In this document: piece after piece, positions 10,595 to 20,139 of the stretch
Numbering within the stretch: position 1 is the stretch's first letter
How the letters are laid out: every line of letters begins with the position of its first letter
Assembly (NCBI GenBank): GCA_963682025.1
Contig: OY821521.1
Coordinates: forward strand, 192,634,575 to 192,698,574
Direction of reading: 5' to 3'
From: Cordilura impudica
Lineage: Eukaryota > Arthropoda > Insecta > Diptera > Scathophagidae
Length of the DNA: 64,000 nt
Notes under the pieces: generated by a model
What the model was told of the DNA's origin: nothing
The model's database searches: none
Seen by the model: the letters and a program-made list of their open reading frames with translations, nothing else
Program-made: the position numbers and the translations under genes

Positions 10595-11603
10595 CTTGTC
10601 GCAGCTAAATCCTTCGTAGTCCAATGGGATGGCAAAATGCTTTTGGATTTTGTGGGTACAAAGAAGGTGGACCGTCTACCGGTAATTGTCTCGTACGGAG
10701 AAAAAGAACAACTTCTTGGAGTTCCCAAAGTAGAAGATGGGAAAGGAAAAGGCCGGAGAATAGCACATGCCGTTTATCAACTGTTGGCATCTTGGCATAT
10801 GACACATCGAATACAAGGACTTTCTTTCGACACGACATCAACGAACAGTGGCCCATTCTCCGGAGCCGCAGTTGCTCTTGAGCGGCTGTTGGAGAGAGAA
10901 ATCTTATATTTACTTGCAGACACCACGTATACGAACTGGTGCTAAGGGAAGTTTTTGAGACAAAAATGGGAAAGACCAGTGCACCAGGCGTTCCTTGCAC
11001 CAGGCGTTCCAGGAATGGGACGCTGGAAAGGTTAAACCATTCCATTCTGGCTTGATAGATGATCAAGTCGTCAGAAAAATTCCTGTGGCAATGCAAGTCG
11101 GCATAAAGGAGTTTTGCTTAGATCAATTGAAGGAGAAACACCCTCGCGATGACTACAAAGAAATGCTACAATTAATTCTTTTGTTTCTGGCTGAAAAACT
11201 TGAGAATTACCATTTCCGACCTCCAGGACCCGTTTCCCATGCTCGATGGATGGCAAAAGCCATTTACAGCCTCAAGATGTTTTTGTTTCGGAGAACTTTT
11301 CACTTATCTGTATGTGAATTGAATGGTATTCGACACGTTTGTATTTTTGTGGTGCGACTTTACGTCAAAGCATGGTTTGGTTCTTCTCGAGCAGCTGAGG
11401 CGCCGAATCAAGATTGGAAGTTTTTGAAGGACATCGTCGAGTACAAGTCCGTTGACCAGGATTTATCTCGGGTAATGATAAAGAAATTTATCGGTCACCT
11501 ATGGTATCTCGCCGATGAGCACATAGCCCTTGCCTTTTTCGATGACAAGGTTTCAAATGAGTTGAAGGCCAAAATGGCCCAAGCATTGCTAGAAAATGAG
11601 AAT

Positions 11604-11686
11604 GACGAAGGTGAAGAAGATGAAGAAGACGAAGAAGGTGAAGAAGATGAAGAAGACGAAGAAGGTGAAGAAGATGAAGAAGACGA
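11604..11686 (+). repeat. Acidic coding minisatellite, three 27-bp units
   Basis: The unit encodes GEEDEEDEE and is repeated three times in the transposase C-terminal half, just before the PVPPAPRVV segment. The complementary strand gives Ser- or Phe-rich frames that are shadows. Confidence 0.85.
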
Positions 11687-12130
11687 CCCGGTTCCCCCAG
11701 CTCCTCGCGTCGTAATCAAAAGCACCAGCGTTAAAAAAATCGAGGTAAAATTCAAAGATGTGAATGAGGAATTCTTGGCTAAAGACTTGAGCAACTTCGT
11801 CTCTCATAATACCAAAAATTTATTTGTACGATTTGGAATATCGCAAGATTTCATTCTTGCAAATCCAGCAACCTGGAAATCTCGCGCAGACTATCAAGAA
11901 GGTCGTAGAATTGTAAATAACTTGCGCGTTGTGAACGACACTGCCGAAAGAGGAGTAAAAATGATACAAGATTATAATAGAATACTGTGTCAAGGCGAAG
12001 AAGAGAAACAGTATTTACTACATGTTATCGATTCTTACCGCAAGAAATACCCATCAGCGAACAAAAATATGTTAATTTGACTATATTATATTAAAAGTGC
12101 TTAGTAGTACTACTCAATTACAGCTTCTTT

Positions 12131-12589
12131 TATTTTTGTATGGGGAGTCCCTCAAGGAGTGGAGATAAAGGGTAAGTTTGTTCGGAAAAGATGTTGGGGA
12201 TGAAAAGTTAATGGGGGTCGGTCATATATTTTGCCCCCTTAGGGGTGACCCCTGATGACCTATGGTGTTTTTCGAAAATACTGAGCAACCTCCATTTTTG
12301 TATGGTGACCCCCCTAAGGGGAGGAGATAGGCGGTGGGTGTCTGGGGGGAAAATGTTGGCGGTAAAAAGTTAATGGGGGTCGGCCATACATTCTTCCCCC
12401 CTACGGGTGACCCCTGATGACCTATGGCAATTTCCCCCCTAATTTTGGCAAAGTGGACCTTTTTCTCGGCTCGTGCGCAACCCCTAATTTTTTTTTTTTT
12501 AATTTTTTTTTTCCGCATTGTCATTTTTTTTCAAAAAGGCACGGAATAGAGCCCTCATCTACCAAAATATCGACACAAGGTCCACCCTA
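12131..12589 (-). repeat. Right terminal inverted repeat of the hAT-like element
   Basis: Inverse copy of 8,838-9,307 with only scattered differences (for example CTCAAGGAGTGGAGATAAAG against its left partner). It ends in GGTCCACCCTA immediately before the ATGTATAC duplication. Confidence 0.85.
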
Positions 12590-12643
12590 ATGTATACAGG
12601 CCCTACTAGCTTAATTGCAATATAGAATATAACATAATAAACT

Positions 12644-14684
12644 TAAACATAAACATAAACATAAACATAAACATAAACATAAACATAAACATAAACATAA
12701 ACATAAACATAAACATAAACATAAACATAAACATAAACATAAACATAAACATAAACATAAACATAAACATAAACATAAACATAAACATAAACATAAACAT
12801 AAACATAAACATAAACATAAACATAAACATAAACATAAACATAAACATAAACATAAACATAAACATAAACATAAACATAAACATAAACATAAACATAAAC
12901 ATAAACATAAACATAAACATAAACATAAACATAAACATAAACATAAACATAAACATAAACATAAACATAAACATAAACATAAACATAAACATAAACATAA
13001 ACATAAACATAAACATAAACATAAACATAAACATAAACATAAACATAAACATAAACATAAACATAAACATAAACATAAACATAAACATAAACATAAACAT
13101 AAACATAAACATAAACATAAACATAAACATAAACATAAACATAAACATAAACATAAACATAAACATAAACATAAACATAAACATAAACATAAACATAAAC
13201 ATAAACATAAACATAAACATAAACATAAACATAAACATAAACATAAACATAAACATAAACATAAACATAAACATAAACATAAACATAAACATAAACATAA
13301 ACATAAACATAAACATAAACATAAACATAAACATAAACATAAACATAAACATAAACATAAACATAAACATAAACATAAACATAAACATAAACATAAACAT
13401 AAACATAAACATAAACATAAACATAAACATAAACATAAACATAAACATAAACATAAACATAAACATAAACATAAACATAAACATAAACATAAACATAAAC
13501 ATAAACATAAACATAAACATAAACATAAACATAAACATAAACATAAACATAAACATAAACATAAACATAAACATAAACATAAACATAAACATAAACATAA
13601 ACATAAACATAAACATAAACATAAACATAAACATAAACATAAACATAAACATAAACATAAACATAAACATAAACATAAACATAAACATAAACATAAACAT
13701 AAACATAAACATAAACATAAACATAAACATAAACATAAACATAAACATAAACATAAACATAAACATAAACATAAACATAAACATAAACATAAACATAAAC
13801 ATAAACATAAACATAAACATAAACATAAACATAAACATAAACATAAACATAAACATAAACATAAACATAAACATAAACATAAACATAAACATAAACATAA
13901 ACATAAACATAAACATAAACATAAACATAAACATAAACATAAACATAAACATAAACATAAACATAAACATAAACATAAACATAAACATAAACATAAACAT
14001 AAACATAAACATAAACATAAACATAAACATAAACATAAACATAAACATAAACATAAACATAAACATAAACATAAACATAAACATAAACATAAACATAAAC
14101 ATAAACATAAACATAAACATAAACATAAACATAAACATAAACATAAACATAAACATAAACATAAACATAAACATAAACATAAACATAAACATAAACATAA
14201 ACATAAACATAAACATAAACATAAACATAAACATAAACATAAACATAAACATAAACATAAACATAAACATAAACATAAACATAAACATAAACATAAACAT
14301 AAACATAAACATAAACATAAACATAAACATAAACATAAACATAAACATAAACATAAACATAAACATAAACATAAACATAAACATAAACATAAACATAAAC
14401 ATAAACATAAACATAAACATAAACATAAACATAAACATAAACATAAACAAAAACATAAACATAAACATAAACATAAACATAAACATAAACATAAACATAA
14501 ACATAAACATAAACATAAACATAAACATAAACATAAACATAAACATAAACATAAACATAAACATAAACATAAACATAAACATAAACATAAACATAAACAT
14601 AAACATAAACATAAACATAAACATAAACATAAACATAAACATAAACATAAACATAAACATAAACATAAACATAAACATAAACAT
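12644..14684 (+). repeat. Pure hexanucleotide array (ATAAAC)n, about 340 copies
   Basis: About 2,041 bp of ATAAAC, or GTTTAT on the other strand. I see one interruption, a T-to-A change at 14,450, before the array degrades at 14,685. The two 700-codon minus-strand frames (alternating MF or LC) are artefacts of a 6-bp period free of stops. It begins 47 bp right of the hAT-like element's target duplication. Confidence 0.97.
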
Positions 14685-14700
14685 ATATAACATATAAACG

Positions 14701-15244
14701 CCACTAAAGTGTTCGCAACCAATTTTTTTTTTATTTTTCAAAATGGCTCCTAAAATCGGTTGTCGGCACCCCTTTTATTTCATGACAAATGCTGAAATTT
14801 CATCAGGGATCTAAATATAAATAATTTCAGTGTTATTCTTAAGAAATTTTTCGAAAATTGATTGTGATGCCATGATTAAAGCAATCAAACGATGTTTGGA
14901 GAAAAGCTGTCAATAAAATGGACTGCTGCAGCCTACTCCATTCTCATAATGATTGATGGGAAAAGTGAAATTGATAGTCATTAAAATAAATAAATTTCCT
15001 TTTTTTAATTTCTTTGAATACTGGTGGTTTTATTCATATCCATCCATTTTTAGTGGATTTTCCTAGGGTGCCGACAACCGACCACATTTTTCTATATTGG
15101 CAAAAAAAACAACATTTCACTAAACTATTAGTAAACATTTTCTAATGGACAGAATAAACACAATTCCTTCACCAGTTATTATCTAACGTATCTAGCTTTC
15201 CATTGGTATGCATATGTTCATTGGTATGCGGCAACCGAATACCT
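14701..15244. repeat. Inverted-repeat region with GGTTGTCGGCACCC ends
   Basis: CGGTTGTCGGCACCCC at about 14,756 recurs inverted as GGGTGCCGACAACCG at about 15,066, and a weaker third GCGGCAACCGAA lies at 15,218. This suggests a small TIR element (about 330 or 480 bp depending on which right end is used). No target duplication was found and no coding frame. Confidence 0.5.
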
Positions 15245-15800
15245 TTCCTACCTTTTTTTAAAAGTACAATTTCTTAAAAAAAAATATATATATATATATA
15301 TAAAAAGTACCGTTTCTGGCGAACGTACATTTTCCTAAAAAGTAACATTTCTTAAAGAAATTGACCATTTCTTAAAAAGAAAAAAATTCTTAAAACAGTA
15401 CCTATATTTTCTAAAAAGTACATTTTCCTAAAGAAATTTTTTTTTTCATAAAAAAGTATGTTTTCTTAAAAACGTGCCTTTTCTTTAAAAAATATATATA
15501 TATATATATATATATATACTTAGCATCTTATTAAATAAGTACTCTTTTGTCAAAAAAGTAACTATTTTTAAAAAAGGAAAGTTTCTTCAAAAAGTACCAT
15601 TTCTTAAAAATTAACTTTTCTTAAAAACGTACTTTTTCCTAAAAAAAAAGTAGCTTTTCTTAAAAAGGTCATTTTCTTAAAAAGTGCCTTTTCTTAAGAA
15701 AAATATTTTTCTTAAAAAAAAGAAAAATATTTTTCTTAAAAAAGTATTTTTTTCTTTCGAAAATACCTTTTCTGAATTAAAATACTTTTAAAAAAGGTAC
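15245..15800. repeat. 18-bp minisatellite block
   Basis: Degenerate units of TTCTTAAAAAAGTACCTT, including two (TA)n runs near 15,290 and 15,490. Same family and orientation as 20.1-23.5 kb. Confidence 0.8.
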
Positions 15801-15821
15801 TAAAAGTGCCAGCCAGTATTG

Positions 15822-16790
15822 TAAAACCTTCAAATTGTTTGGCGTCCTCAGACCAAGCTATTCTAATTTTTATACCCTCCACATCTCAGTGGCAGAGGGT
15901 ATATATAGGTTTGTCATTCCGTTTGTAACGCATCGAAAAACTAATTTCCGACCCAATAAAGTATATATATTCTTGATCCTTATCACAGCTCGAGTCGATA
16001 TAGCGATGTCCGTCTGTCCGTCTGTCCGTCTGTCCGTCTGTCCGTGTGTCTGTTGAAATCACGCTCATTCAAAAAAAAAAGCATTTACTTAGGTCAGGTT
16101 ACGAAAAAATTATTTGCCATAATTCCCACCAGGTTGGTATTGAAATCGGAGTAAATCGGGAGCCTCTGCGCTGAGAAATGAACAAAAGTTTATAGATACC
16201 TCTAAAAAAAACATGAAACCTAGTGTTTTCTTGTAATAGTTTAGTGGTTGAACATACAACAACATAAAAAAAGCCACAAAAAAAATGTGATTCATACATA
16301 TTAACAATAACAAGAACACAACTACCATGAGCTATGTTAATAGTATTGCCACAAACCGAGGTGGAGGGTATCAAAGATTCGGCACAGCCGAATTTAACAC
16401 TCTTACTTGTTAATTATCTTGATGTTTGTTTGCTTAGTTTTTTTAATTATATTCCATTAACCATTGATGATTTCTCATATAATTCTTCAGCAAATAGCTT
16501 CAGCAAGTCAAGTAGAAATAATTTTATCGACTGAAATCTTCAAAGTATTGTAATTTTTCCCACTTTTTGTTAACGTGACATATTCAGGATGTATGATTAT
16601 TATTTATTAGTAGAGTAGTAGAGACATAGACGTATTGGTTTAATTTTTTTTAATATTAAATCAAACATACATCAGCATTTTTTATTATATTTTTACATAG
16701 ACATATTAAAAAAAAATATTTGTTTAAGCCATAGCTACAATTTGGCTGAAGAATTAAATGAGAAGTCATCATTGACCCCGAAAATGTTCC
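15822..16790. mobile_element. Tc1-type inverted-repeat element, split by a mini-me insertion
   Basis: The left arm starts TGTAAAACCTTCAAATTGTT, continues GGCGTCCTCAGACCAAGC, is broken at about 15,872, resumes at 16,414 with ATCTTGATGTTTGTTTGCTT, and runs to an inverted arm with ACATACATCAGCATTTTTT near 16,670 and GGCTGAAGAATTAAATGAGA near 16,745. Each block matches the intact element at 41,573-42,073. The outer right end is lost. No transposase inside. Confidence 0.65.
15872..16413 (+). mobile_element. mini-me/DINE-1-like element (about 540 bp)
   Basis: Complete from the TATACCCTCCAC head to the 3' hairpin TTCGGCACAGCCGAA and ACTCTTACTTGTT tail. Contains CCCAATAAAGTATATATATT, TTCTTGATC, CGAGTCGATATAGCGATG and a GTCCGTCT run at about 16,009-16,050. 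The small frames on both strands are shadows. Inserted in the left arm of the Tc1-type element, so it is the younger of the two. Confidence 0.85.
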
Positions 16791-16878
16791 ACAGTGGTGT
16801 TACTTAGTTAAATGCGCCTCTATACCGTTGTATCATTTCCAGCCAAAATTTCATATATTAGGGTATATATTGTTTCAG

Positions 16879-16980
16879 CTACCGCTTGCACCAGATTTAG
16901 CCCCTTTTGACTATTTCCTGTTTCCAAAACTGAAGATTTGGATCAGCGGAGAAATAGTTGACTCCAACGATGTGGTGTAA
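16879..16980 (+). pseudogene. Mariner transposase fragment, third-Asp region
   Basis: A 34-codon piece reads LPLAPDLAPFDYFLFPKLK, then ends in a stop at 16,978-16,980. PDLAP-DYFLFPKLK is the strongly conserved block holding the third catalytic Asp of mariner transposases. Nothing else of the gene is recognisable around it. It lies just right of the Tc1-type inverted-repeat element, and may or may not belong to it. Confidence 0.75.
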
Positions 16981-18015
16981 AAAATTTTATTATTTGGAAG
17001 AGACAAAAAAAAATGGCAAAATTAAATTCGAAAATTTATTATATAGATTATAAAGAACTTTTCCGTCTGTCCTCTTATTATTACGTGATGTTAAAAAATA
17101 TTTAACTAAAGCAAATAACAACAAACAACCACTATTAAATAGTTTCTCATATTTAATTAAAACTTGAAATTAAATCATCTTCTTGCTAAAGATTTTTAAC
17201 AAGATTCTAGAACAACTAAGAATCGAGTTAAACTAAAATCTCTATAAAATGCAAAAAATATAAAATATCTTATAAAACTGCTGCAAGAAAATAAACACTA
17301 AAACTACAAAGCAGTATATAAAAAAATATATACATTAAAAGGACATTACTTTAATGTCTTTTTTCTTTTTTTTCTTTAAAATCTTTAGACTAAGAACAAC
17401 ATTAGTAACAGAAGGGTTTTTTCTGCTTAACACATTTATAAATTCAAGTTTTTAATGATGTGTTATATGATTTCTTGATGGTTTTGCTGCATCAGGAAAA
17501 AATGCAAACATTCAAACAAAACAACAAAAATCTTAAAATGATTACAACAAACTCAACATAATGATGTGTTTGTTACTTCCTTAAACATACAACATACACA
17601 ATACTACTTATAACAAACAACGTACTCATACTCGTACTTTACTATCATAACAATACAAGCGTGTAGATGGAAGAGTTGTACATGAATCTGAACGCAGAAG
17701 TGGTGGTAATAGCAGCAGCAATAGTTAAAATAAAATCGCCGTTGACAACTTAGCTTTTTCGAGGGAGAGTTAACTGTTTCTTTTTAATCCTACATCACTC
17801 TATTGTCGTAGTGTTATGGCTTTGTGCTAGAAAGAAGCCAAATTAAAATTTAAAGAAAATAATATTCTAACGATTAACATCATTTTAATGGTTCATTTAA
17901 TGTAGAAGTAAATTATATTTTATTTTATGAACAAAATCTATTTAAAATTTTAAATTACTTCTGAGTTTACCCGAGGGGGTACCTTTTTATAAAATAATTA
18001 TTTAATTAATAATTA
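16981..18015. other. Intergenic, no gene seen
   Basis: About 1 kb of AT-rich sequence with no frame, repeat or RNA gene that I can support. Less repeat-like than its surroundings, so it may be single-copy. Confidence 0.4.
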
Positions 18016-18562
18016 CTAACAGAGCCCAGCTCTCGAAATTCAAGTGCAAATTTTAGGAAATAATATTGTTTCTTTGAACAAATAATTTTATAAAACCCTA
18101 AAGGTATGCTAATCAATTTTATCCAATTCACAATTCAATTAATAATTACTAGCAGAGCCCAGCCCTCGAAATTCGAGTGCAAATTCTAGGAAATAATATT
18201 GTTTCATTTAACAAACAATTTTATAAAAGCCGAAAAGTATGCTAATCAATTTTATCCAATTCACAATTCAACACTTTTTATATAAAACTCATTAAATTTC
18301 ATTATAAATATTTGTTGAACACACAGAAAAAATATAAATGGGTTTGTTAATAAAGAAATTTACAAGAGCCTAAAGGTATACTAATCAATTTTAGCCAATT
18401 CACAAATCAACACAGGGCTTTTGATATTTATAATAAACATACATACGGTATGTGTTTTCTGTAAATCTGTAAATATAGTGGATAGCTAAAAAGCAATAAC
18501 TATCAAATGAAGTAATTTTGGTGGAAATCGGTTGGTAACTAAAATTTTTATATCAGCAACAA
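18016..18562 (-). mobile_element. Three stacked Helitron fragments
   Basis: Two 3' ends lie head-to-tail: CTAACAGAGCCCAGCTCTCG at 18,016 and CTAGCAGAGCCCAGCCCTCG at 18,149, each followed by GCAAATT-TAGGAAATAAT and the ATGCTAATCAATTTTATCC block. A third body fragment (GAGCCTAAAGGTATACTAAT) starts about 18,340 and runs to CGGTTGGTAACTAAAA near 18,545. All are on the minus strand and belong to the subfamily at 1-614. Confidence 0.65.
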
Positions 18563-18629
18563 AAATGGCCTTGCTTATTAATACAAAAGATTTATTTTTT
18601 AATTTCTGTAAAAATAATTTTTTTAAATT

Positions 18630-18960
18630 TAACTAGAGGACCCCTGCTGCTCCGCAGCATTATATTATATTATATTAATTTTTATAATATAATACCAAAA
18701 TTTGCCAAGAGAAGTTAACGTACAGTAATACCAAAATATGCCAAGAGAAGTTAACGTACAGTAATACCAAAATTTGCCAAGAGAAGTCAACGTACAGTAA
18801 AAGCAAAGTTGATTCTCCACGCATAACTTTCCTCCAAACCCAACGAATTTAAGCAGTTAATAGCTCACAAGAAGGAGCTTGATCCACTGAGTGTTCTTAG
18901 GCCTTTGTCAACAGCCTACGTTAATTAGAACTCTAGTTATAGAGGTTTGAGAGAAGAAAA
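18630..18960. repeat. Region with three 36-bp tandem units
   Basis: Units starting AATACCAAAATTTGCCAAGA occupy 18,691-18,726, 18,727-18,762 and 18,763-18,798, with two or three substitutions between them. Just upstream is a GCTGCTCCGCAGC hairpin and a (TATAT) run. Function unknown. Confidence 0.8.
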
Positions 18961-19302
18961 ATATTGAAAAAAATCTTGAAGTTTATTCATAAATTCTTTT
19001 AATATATAAGATTTTAAATTTAATTTCTTAGGTAGAAATTTAAAAAACATAGGCCAGAAAAAAATTTATTAAGGCCACAAGAGGATTTTGTTTAAAATAT
19101 TTGTAAATCATTTAAGAAACATACAAAATTTATTTTTCAAACATATGTTTTATATGGAGTCACCACTTCTTTATTAAAAAATACCAAACTTTTTTTTGAA
19201 AAACGTAGACAACTTGTTATTAAATTTAAATTTAATTTCTTAATTTTAATTTTTAAACTATGTTCAATAGGCTTAAGACTTTAGTGGTAGCGACAACATA
19301 TA

Positions 19303-20050
19303 TATGGGGCGTTTCATGTCAAGTGATCCAACTCTTGAGACCGATGTCGTCCGATAGACAGACACAATTTTTCAACAAGAACAGTACAGAACTATCTGAG
19401 TTAGAGGGGGTCAAAATTTGACATTTTGACCAAACAGGTTTTTTTTCTCATCGATATAACTTTATACCTATTGCTGTTAGCAAAATGTGTCCCAAATAGT
19501 TTAGATAGCTATTTCTTCAGTGTTTCGGAAAAAAATTTAAAAAAAAAATAAAAAAGAAATATTTGACTTTTTTTTGCAAAATCAAAAATTTTTCTTACTT
19601 TTTTTCAACAAAGGAAAAATTTTCTTTTTTGCTCCAAAGAAAGCTAAGGTTTTTTCCTTTAAAAGCTTTTTGATCGCTTAGTGGGATGTGAGTGGGATAT
19701 CTATAAAAAAAATGGTTTGTAACTCAAGGCAACGGTTTTTCAATTTTTACCATATGCACTAATTTTAATTTTTTCCTATTAGTGTCTAAGTGTTTCTAAA
19801 CCCTTAAAAATAAAGCATATACTGAGAAACTAGACAAATTAACCTTTCCGACGGTATGTAACATACCTAACTAAAATTTCATTCCTTCGATACTGTAATA
19901 TCCACATATGTTAATGTCAGGAAGAAAATCACTTTTTTTCTATAGAAATGTTGAAAAAAAATTTTTTTTTATTTATTTGCAATAATAATTAAATTAATAT
20001 ATAATAATAATAATAATAATATTAAATAGATAAATAATTTAATAAAATTT
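19303..20050 (+). repeat. GGGGCGTTTCATGTCAAGTG interspersed repeat, copy 1
   Basis: Starts after ATATAT at GGGGCGTTTCATGTCAAGTG, carries GAGTTAGAGGGGGTCAAAAT near 19,400 and ends in an AT/TAA-rich stretch near 20,000. An inverse copy with the same block order lies at 33,485-34,188. No coding frame; class unknown. Confidence 0.65.
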
Positions 20051-20139
20051 AATCTTAATATATATAATTACGATTCCAAAGAAAAATAATTTACAAATAT
20101 TACGATTGAATAATAAAGTTATATAAGAAGAACTATGAC

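Larger units (their letters stand above)
9595..12080 (+). pseudogene. hAT-like transposase gene, three exons, three -1 frame losses
   Basis: Likely the transposase that binds the long TIRs and moves the element. Exon 1 (9,595-10,153) gives a basic N-terminal part with LPSKKQVLRMHFFNIRKR and, near its end, LFDIAHANALEKM. Exon 2 (10,221-10,524) carries LDKCKVTDRDAVGIMIAAAE. Exon 3 (10,595-12,080) holds FVVQWDGKM (candidate first catalytic Asp), RLPVIVS, GLSFDTTSTNSG (second Asp), CRHHVYELVL (the C-x2-H of hAT enzymes), ARWMAKAIYSLKMFLF (RW motif), HLWYLADEHIALAFFD, an acidic tandem tract and a C-terminal VVNDTAERGVKMIQDY. Joined length would be near 780 codons, within the hAT range. The frame slips by -1 at about 10,336, 10,908 and 10,994, each beside a short T-run; otherwise it is open. 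Either a recently dead copy or an intact one with assembly indels. I recognise the protein type from insect repeat-encoded proteins but cannot name the family. Confidence 0.8.
8838..12589 (+). mobile_element. Complete hAT-like DNA transposon (3,752 bp) with 8-bp TSDs
   Basis: Perfect 8-bp direct repeats ATGTATAC flank the element at 8,830-8,837 and 12,590-12,597. The ends are TAAGGTGGACC and, inverted, TAGGGTGGACC, fitting the hAT rule of 5'-YARNG with 8-bp target duplications. Terminal inverted repeats are long: 8,838-9,307 and 12,131-12,589 are near-identical inverse copies. Inside are a promoter and a three-exon transposase gene (9,595-12,080) whose C-x2-H and RW motifs also point to hAT. 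Open frames inside the TIRs at 8,914-9,216 and 12,222-12,524 mirror each other and are not genes. The structure suggests a fairly recent insertion. Confidence 0.9.

Noticed and set aside
10981..11010. 16-bp tandem duplication as cause of the transposase frame change
   Set aside because: The two GCACCAGGCGTTCC copies are there, but the frame change from 10,915 to 10,995 needs a single-base loss, not a 16-base gain.
11495..11807. Ser-rich and Phe-rich minus-strand frames
   Set aside because: Antisense of the acidic GEEDEEDEE tract of the transposase.
12644..14684. Telomere-like hexamer array
   Set aside because: GTTTAT is not the insect telomere repeat and flies lack telomerase-type repeats; internal position beside ordinary repeats.
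12606..14741. Two open frames of over 700 codons on the minus strand (MF and LC dipeptide repeats)
   Set aside because: They follow only from a 6-bp repeat lacking stops; no real start context, domain or end.
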